This document shows positions 53,872 to 60,102 of a DNA stretch of 60,102 nucleotides, piece by piece. Below the pieces are notes generated by a model that was not told the DNA's origin, did no database searches, and saw only the letters and a list, made by a program, of their open reading frames with translations. Numbering within the stretch: position 1 is the stretch's first letter; each line of letters opens with the position of its first letter. Source of the DNA: Desulfothermus okinawensis JCM 13304 (GTDB lineage: Bacteria > Desulfobacterota > Desulfovibrionia > Desulfovibrionales > Desulfothermaceae); contig BBBM01000016.1 of NCBI GenBank assembly GCA_001311565.1, forward strand, positions 1 through 60,102, written 5' to 3'. A program made the position numbers and the translations under genes.

Positions 53872-54624
53872 GGTATATTTTACTATGTTAAAAAAAAGAT
53901 GAGGCCATTGCAAAAGAGATATTTTTAAAGCTAAGAAACTATGGCCTAAACCCTGTAGGACATTACTTTAAAGATGACCTTACAAATATGGCATGGGCCT
54001 CTTCAAGGGGAGATTTATTAGATAAAGAGATAAAGGCGTGGATAATATATGGAGAAAAAGAGCAGTGGGAAACTGATGCCATAAGAATAGGATTAAGTCT
54101 GTTGTTTCTATGTAAAAGACCAGATCTAAATGTCCTTATCCTTGTTCCAGAAGGTGCAGATATAAAGGAAGAGAGTGTCCCTTTTTTTATTTAGAAAAAC
54201 TAATATAATAGAAATAAAAGAAGGTTTTGAAGCAAAGTTAATGGCCAAGATGTATCTTCCTTATACAGGACCTAAATTCCCCTTCAGGATATGCCCACAT
54301 GCAGTCCCTGGACTTGGTATATGGCTGGAAGTAGGTCCTGCGTATGGTGAATGGAATGGAGTATTGATAGGGGTAAGGAAATCTGGTATTAGACACCTGG
54401 GAATTGGTGAGAAGGGGAATTTACCTGATAAAACAGTGTTGGAATATCCTGTGAGAAACATGAAGATAGAAGTGGATGGTAAGGAATTTGTGGCATGGGC
54501 TGTTAGAAATAAATTAAATAAAGAGATATCCGCATATGCAAATCTAGAAAAATCACCATATGAAGTTATTTTAGGCCCATGGAATGATGAAAAACCTGAG
54601 ATATATAATTTAGAACTAGTTTAA
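53861..54624 (+). CDS. Unknown two-part protein with a TIR-like N-terminal half, frame-broken
   Basis: About 254 residues. The first ~115 residues (MGDKVYFTMLKKDEAIAKEI; LLDKEIKAWIIYGEKEQWET; PDLNVLILVPEGADI) have the alternating strand-helix order and the AW(I/V)I-x-G... W-E pattern seen in TIR domains. The second half is beta-rich (RICPHAVPGLGIWLEVGPAY; NMKIEVDGKEFVAWAVRNKL) and I cannot assign it. The frame changes at A8 near 53891 and T7 near 54184. Its overlap with the DUF3467-like gene behind the T6SS tip genes makes it a candidate cargo protein. The TIR reading is a fold guess from pattern, not proven; a plain receiver-like or Rossmann-like domain is also possible. Confidence 0.4.
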
Positions 54625-54643
54625 TCGTTTAAAAAGAAACGTG

Positions 54644-55199
54644 ATGAAGTCCTTACTATATATCACTATCATACTTTTTTTTTGTGTCTTCATGTGGGAT
54701 ACTAAAAAGAATATATAAAACAGAATTTAATAATTATTCTTCAAAAGAAAGTTTTTGCATGGATTATAGTTTAATTAAAGGACTCAGTGAAGATGAATTA
54801 AAGAGAACACTTAGACATGGATTAATTAGAAATTATATATTAAAAAAAATAGAGCCATTTTCCCTTATAAAAATAAGGATTCTTTTATTGATTTTTATGT
54901 GAATGCTTTAAATATAAAAGATATATCCTATTTTAATGGTAATAGATTTGGACAGATGTGTATAAATGCAGATATATCCTTAAATAAGGAAACTATAGCG
55001 AATTATAAGATAAGAAAGATTGTTTTAGATGGAATTTGCTTTGACTCATCTAGCATAAAGGTGGAAGATTTGCCAACAAAGATGGCTAATATTGCACAAA
55101 CTAAGATCCAGAAAAAAATACTTTAATTTAGAAAATATTGATTCAACAGATATTAAAAGGGCCATTGTTGAGAGTAAGATAAAAAAATATACATCTTAA
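54644..55199 (+). CDS. Predicted lipoprotein of unknown function, frame-broken
   Basis: After shortening the T9 run at 54675-54683 the start reads MKSLLYITIILFFVSSC, a lipoprotein signal with a lipobox ending at Cys17. The mature part is polar (SKESFCMDYSLIKGLSEDEL; CINADISLNKETIANYKIRK) and ends VESKIKKYTS, about 185 residues in all. Further frame changes lie at A8 near 54847, near 54880 and at A7 near 55117. It could be an envelope immunity protein for T6SS cargo or an unrelated surface protein; I recognise no family. Confidence 0.5.
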
Positions 55200-55217
55200 T
55201 CTTAGAAATAAGATGAT

Positions 55218-55866
55218 ATGCTTTTCCTATACAGCAAAGCTTATTCCTGCTTTTTTAAGAAAAAAAATATAAATCCCTCTCCCTCTAGTCTGGAAAATAG
55301 AAAATTGAATGCTCTTAGTAAGAACAAAATAAGTGCAAAAATATTTGAACTTAATTTAAAGGGGAAAAAAACAGGTGATTTTTTGCCAGAATATGGAGAA
55401 CATTTAGTGGTGCAAGTAGGACCAGGGGGAAAGGCGATTAGTACGGTATATAAACATGCATATGTATATTTCCCAGTAAATGGGATGCGGAATTTTACCC
55501 TAAAAGTATTTTTATTTCATAATATAAAAATGGATTTTGGCTTTCTTGAAAAGGTACTTAGGCCAATTGATTTTTACTATAAAAACTATGAAAGGGACAA
55601 TTTAGAAATTCATCTGAAAAAGGACAATAACGGTATTCTTAAATCTACTTTTGTAATGGGCAAAAATATTTTTGAAACCAATGATTATTATGTAGCTGCA
55701 AATTATAATGAATATAAATTCGTTAAAAAAAGGAGATAATTTTAGGATATTCTGTAATGGGAAATACATTATAACCTTTTTTACAAAGGGAGATAAACTA
55801 AATTATATAAAGGTCAATTTAAATAGGGGAGACATGTTATATAAGATTGTATGTAACTCCCTATAA
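55218..55866 (+). CDS. Unknown protein following the lipoprotein gene, one frameshift
   Basis: About 215 residues. After a short N-terminal stretch rich in Ser and Lys, it reads LVVQVGPGGKAISTVYKHAY, YVYFPVNGMRNFTLKVFLFH and FVMGKNIFETNDYYVAANYN, a mixed alpha/beta pattern with many aromatics. The A7 run near 55725 is one base too long; corrected, the end is NRGDMLYKIVCNSL at 55866. The start is uncertain: ATG 55218 keeps the frame, ATG 55213 would need a different correction. It lies 18 nt after the lipoprotein gene and is probably part of the same transcript. No family is recognised. Confidence 0.45.
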
Positions 55867-55882
55867 AAAAAAGGTGGTTTAA

Positions 55883-56944
55883 ATGAGGAAGTTTATAATA
55901 ATTACTCTATCTTTTTTATTGAACATTACAATTAATTCTATTGCATCTTCAACAACACAAAAGGTTATCAGGATTGGATATTTAGAAGGGGGTCCTTATT
56001 GGGCATATACAAAGGTGTATGAGGCCTTTAAAAAAAAGTCTTATAAAAAAAGGCAGCAGGATATAGAATTGTGTTTGTAAAAAAAATGCCCATTTTAGTC
56101 CTGGCTGGGGAAAAGAACATGAAGCAGATTATATAAGATGTGCAAAAGAGTTAATGAATAGGGAGGATATAAATTTTGTAATTGCAATGGGAACTGCTGC
56201 TACAGCTGCTTTGCTTAAGGTAAATAATTATAAAAAACCCATAATGGCCATGTGGGTAGCAGATCCTTTGGGTGCTGGATTTGTGAAAAACTTAGATGAT
56301 TCAGGAATTGACAATTTTACCACAAGGATAATCCCCAATAGATGGAAGATAATGTTTGAAATATTTTATGATGTTGTGCATTTTAAAAAAACTTGGTATT
56401 ATATATTCCAACACCAAAGAGGGGATGATGTACAGTAACGTGCATGAGGCAAGAGAAGTTGCAAAGGAAAAGGGATTTAAGCTTGTAGAATACAACAAAA
56501 TTAGTCCTGCTGAGACAGTGCCTGAATGTAAAAAAGGTATAGAATATCTTGTGTCTAAAGGTATAGATGCCTTTTTTATTCCTTCTTTGGTATGTTTTGA
56601 TTGGACCAAGAGTAATGTCGAGGTACTAATGAATGAACTAATAAGAGATAAGATTCCTACTTTTGCAAGGGATGGTTCTCCTTATGTAAAGGCTGGGGCA
56701 CTTATGGGATTTGCAGCAGTTGATTTTGACGAGGTAGGAGATTTTTTTTGCAAATAACGCAGTAAAGATATTTAAAGGTGCAAAACCAAGAGATTTAAAT
56801 ATGATAGATAGGCCATCTCCCAAAATAGCAGTCAATTTAGAAACCGCATTGAAAATAGGCTTTGACTTTCCCATTACTATTTTAATTGCATCTGATGAAA
56901 TATATAATAAAATAATATATCCATCCAATAGAAAATTTAAATAA
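55883..56944 (+). CDS. ABC transporter substrate-binding protein (PF04392-like), frame-broken
   Basis: A signal peptide (MRKFIIITLSFLLNITINSI, then AS) is followed by KVIRIGYLEGGPYWAYTKVY, NFVIAMGTAATAALLKVNNY, KKPIMAMWVADPLGAGFVKN and GKPRDL-like GAKPRDLNMI. This matches the PF04392 family of periplasmic ligand-binding proteins. The length is about 353 residues. The frame changes at A runs near 56034, 56083 and 56387 and at T8 near 56746. No ABC permease or ATPase genes follow; instead a sensor-MFS protein does. So it may serve as a ligand-binding sensor component rather than as part of a classical importer. AAGGTGG lies before the ATG. Confidence 0.8.
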
Positions 56945-56960
56945 CTAGAATTTGTTACAC

Positions 56961-59371
56961 ATGAAGTGGAAACAATTTAAGATAGTCTTTTTTTTGGTAA
57001 TATTTCTCGTCTTATCACTTGGATTTAACTGTTTTTTTTAATGCTTTCATCATTAAAGAAAAATAATTTAAAAAACTATTTTTCTTTAACAGACACAATT
57101 GGTAAAAGAATCGTTAGTCACATAGAAACAGGACTAATTTTTGGGAAAGAACTAGATAGGTTCTATGGTTTAAAAGATATTTTAAATAATAACATTAATA
57201 GATGGTGGTTTATAAAGAACCTATATGTAATAGATAAAGAAAAGAGGATAATAACTGGGATTAAAAAAAATAAATAAATATGAATAATAAATATATATTA
57301 AATAAAAGACCCAAAATAACCTTCACGCAATTAGCCTGGCTGATAAAAAAATATTTATCTATCAGTATTGCCTATTTTGAAGAATAAAGATTTAAAAAGG
57401 CTATCTGATAATTAGTCTTAATAAAAAAAATAAATAATATTAATATAGAAATTATTCATTATCAAATTATCATTATATGCACTATAGTCTTTATCTCTTT
57501 TATCCTGTTAAATATTTTTATAAATAAAGTCTTAAAATTAAGAATAGATAATATAGTAGACGATATAGAAAAGACCAAAAGGAATATTGCTTTTATTGTA
57601 TCATTGATAATAATATCATCTCAAATAATTTATGCTTGTATTACAACCTACCAGTGTCAGAACAGACTCATGTCCACCATATCAAAAAAAATAAATTATA
57701 TTCATATTGGCCTTGTTCGGGATTTTCAATATCTATTAGATAAAGGGGTATCTCTTAGTCATTTAAAAGGTATAGATAAATATTTGCATAATATTTTAAT
57801 TATGAACCCAGAGGTAGGTTCCATCTCTATATTAAATCCTGAACATGATACAATATATGAAACCAGGCCTTTTACTCACGAGTTCAATTGGAATTCCATC
57901 CTTAAAACCCTGACTATTTCCTGTTCAACTCCTTTGTATAACAGACAAAAAAAATCTGTACTTTACATAAATACATCAGGTAACCCTGAATTTGTATTGA
58001 ATCAGGTCTTAGGTATGTATTTGGATAGTATTACAGTGTTAGTCCTCTGTTTTGTATTTCTTGGACAATTAAATTATATTTTTATACCTGCATTGATTCG
58101 GTATCTGGATATATATTCACATGTTGCCATGGATAGTAGTTATGAAAAACAGAGGATGAAAAAAAGACTTTTACGTTTTTTTTAAGACTTGCTGCTTTTT
58201 TTTGTTCTTTTTTTTGGTTATGATATGCCACTTTCTTTTATTCCACTTTATATACAAAAATTCCCTCCAATTAGCAGTGTTATTGCTAAAGATATCTGGT
58301 TGAGCCTTCCCATTACAATAGAGATGTTATTTGCCACCATGAGTACAATAGTCGGGGGTGGCCTTTCTTATTCCTGGGGGTGGAGGAGGGTGTTTTTTTG
58401 GGGTTTTATCCTTGGCGGGCTGGGACTTGTTATTGTGCCAATCTTCCCTGGACCCATTTTCTATCTATTTTCCCGCTCAATTGCAGGTATAGGATTTGGT
58501 CTCTTACTTATATCCTTACAATCCTCTGTTGTACAGGAAATGCCAGAAGATAGAGCCTATGGAATAGCGAATATATTTTCAGGGGCTGGCCGGGAGTTTG
58601 TGTGGTAATGTAGTTGGAGCAATGTTGGCTGAAAGATGGAGATTTACAATAGTCTTTTTATTGGCAAGTGTTATTATCTTTCTTGGACTGATATTCCTGT
58701 ACATAATCTTTAGAAAATCTATTGTTACCTTAAAAAGACAAACTTCCAGGAAATATATAAAAGACGGGGATAAAGTCTCGTTGAAGATGTTTGTTTCAGA
58801 TATTCGCATAATGGGGGTATTATTATTTATTGCTGTACCTGTTGCCATATCCCTTGTTGGAATACTTTATTATTTAACTCCACTTTATTTAAAGGGTAGA
58901 GGTATTAGACAGGGTACTATTGGAAGAGTACTTATGATATATGGATTATGCATTATTTATCTTGGACCTGTGTTCTCTCGTTTAGTAGATAGAATTCAAA
59001 ATAAGATTTCATTGGTAATCTTTACAGGAGTTATTTCAATTTTAGCCTTCCTCCCATTCGTGTTATGGGAAGGGATATGGCCAGTAATTTTGGCTGTATT
59101 CTTAGTGGGTGTGGCCAATGCATGTGGCTCTTCTTCTTTAATAGTATATTATTTAGATTTAACAAAAAATATTTCTCTTAGCGATGATAAAAAGATTAGC
59201 CTTTTTAGGACATTGGAACGAATGGGGCAGATACTAGGGCCTCTTATTTTTGGTTTTTTTCATCACTATATCTGGTTTGAGAAATGGAATGTTTCATTTG
59301 CTTTTGGTATTCCTTGGGCTTTTTATATTTTTCTTAATACTAGGTCTTTTAAATATAAAAAACTATATTAA
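56961..59371 (+). CDS. Membrane protein joining periplasmic sensor regions to an MFS transporter, heavily frame-broken
   Basis: It starts with a membrane helix (MKWKQFKIVFFLVIFLVLSL). A first periplasmic region follows (SLTDTIGKRIVSHIETGLIF; KNLYVIDKEKRIITG), reminiscent of Cache sensors. Then come a membrane helix near 57450-57530, a short charged linker, another helix (AFIVSLIIISSQIIYACI), and a second sensor-like region (NPEVGSISILNPEHDTIYET). An MFS-type part (58200-59371) closes it with about 12 helices (GFGLLLISLQSSVVQEMPED, LYYLTPLYLKGRGIRQGTIG). The frame around 57280-57480 is unresolved, so two or more separate genes cannot be excluded; as one gene it would be about 800 residues. It follows the substrate-binding gene by 16 nt. 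Confidence 0.6.
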
Positions 59372-59392
59372 GTCTTAGTATTTATTAATTAT

Positions 59393-60102
59393 ATGAATTA
59401 TAAAATAGACATTTTAGGTTCAGATGAATGTGTAAAACTTGTAAATTTTATTTATAAATGTTTTGGAGACTCCTATCCTGATGAATTTTTATACAATGAG
59501 GACAGTCTAAGATATTTAATAGATGAAAATAAGATAATTCCAATAGTTGCAAAAAAATGAATTAGATGAAATTATAGGTCATTTATATATTTGTCCTTCT
59601 ATAAATATATATTGTGTGCGTTGTGTTATTGTAGATCCAGATTGTAGAGGACGTAATATATTTAACAATTTACTCAAGTTTGTTAAGTTGTATTTAACAC
59701 AAAAAGGAATTAAAGGATTTTATACTGAAACTATTTTGATAAATTGTCTATCCCAAATCCCTATAATTAATATAGGTGGACTTGAGGTGGGATTTTTTAG
59801 TAGACGAATCATTCCCCATGTTAAGTATTCCAATGAAAAAAAGGAGTTCAGATGTATTAATATATTATGTTCCTTGTGATGTGAATGGCAATGAGGTGGT
59901 AAAGGTTCAAAATACTCCATATAATAATATAGTTAAATATATCTTTAAGACCATGGGAATTGAATTAAATATTGTGATAGAAGATGATGTTTCAGGAGCC
60001 AGTGAGGCATTTTGGTTTAGACAGGAGCCTTTATGGGGAATTTCAGAGTTATTAATAGAGCATGTGAGTCCTCTTAACAAGAGTTTTTGGGATACTTATC
60101 TT
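59393..60102 (+). CDS. GNAT-family acetyltransferase with C-terminal extension, partial, frame-broken
   Basis: It starts MNYKIDILGSDECVKLVNFI. The acetyl-CoA binding part is CVIVDPDCRGRNIFNNLL (motif A, V-x-P-x-x-R-G-R-x-[IL]), followed by YTETILINCLSQIPIINIGG. After a frame change near 59840 the reading continues VLIYYVPCDVNGNEVVKVQN and EAFWFRQEPLWGISELLIEH to the window edge. An earlier frame change lies at the A7 run near 59551. The extension beyond the GNAT core is unassigned. It follows the sensor-MFS gene by 21 nt and is likely in the same transcript. Confidence 0.7.

Noticed and set aside
1..60102. Insertion sequences, prophage or integrase genes
   Set aside because: No transposase, integrase or phage structural gene is seen; phage-like motifs belong to the T6SS sheath, baseplate and spike.

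Overview
The window looks like a low-GC, flagellated, Gram-negative bacterium of the Desulfobacterota. The gene order rimP-nusA-ylxR-infB-ylxP-nrnA-truB-rpsO-pnp, the flgF-G-A-H-I-J block and lpxB next to a Gfo/Idh oxidoreductase recall Desulfovibrio-type genomes. The assignment is an inference from gene order and protein character, not from a phylogeny.

Layout. (1) 107-10349, minus strand: a flagellar rod/ring/hook-junction operon flgF-flgG-flgA-flgH-flgI-flgJ-flgN-flgK-flgL, with a good sigma-54 promoter candidate before flgF and a possible sigma-28 promoter before flgN. (2) 10490-20606, plus strand: tRNA-Gly, then the translation/RNA operon rimP, nusA, ylxR, infB, ylxP, nrnA, truB, rpsO, pnp, closed by a strong terminator; rbfA is not at its usual place. 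(3) 20656-27204: an HDOD/histidine kinase/receiver protein, a MinD/FlhG-like ATPase, a degenerate receiver protein, lpxB, a Gfo/Idh oxidoreductase, tRNA-Leu and tRNA-Phe. (4) 27249-28095: a membrane-anchored coiled-coil repeat protein. (5) 28320-53522: a type VI secretion system (T6SS) with all 13 core components (tssJ-K-L-M, tagF, tssA-B-C, hcp, tssE-F-G, clpV, vgrG) plus tip/cargo accessory genes (DUF3540, DUF2169 fused to pentapeptide repeats, a second pentapeptide protein, DUF4150 PAAR-like). A remnant of a second vgrG lies inside this part. (6) 53554-55866: candidate cargo/immunity genes: a DUF3467-like protein, a TIR-like protein, a lipoprotein and an unknown protein. (7) 55883-60102: an ABC-type substrate-binding protein, a sensor-plus-MFS membrane protein and a GNAT acyltransferase that runs off the window.

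Almost every gene of any length is broken by one or more single-base frame changes, mostly an extra base in A or T runs of 7-9, and less often a missing base in short runs. Essential genes (infB, nusA, pnp, truB) are affected, and both sides of each break align with the expected family. I therefore annotate each gene over its full span and state where the frame changes. Sequencing or assembly error is the simplest explanation; transcriptional slippage is the alternative.

The parts most worth a second look are the T6SS accessory/cargo segment (45.0-55.9 kb), the sensor-MFS/substrate-binding/GNAT group at the right end, and a composite intergenic repeat found upstream of both flgH and pnp, pieces of which also occur elsewhere, including inside flgJ.
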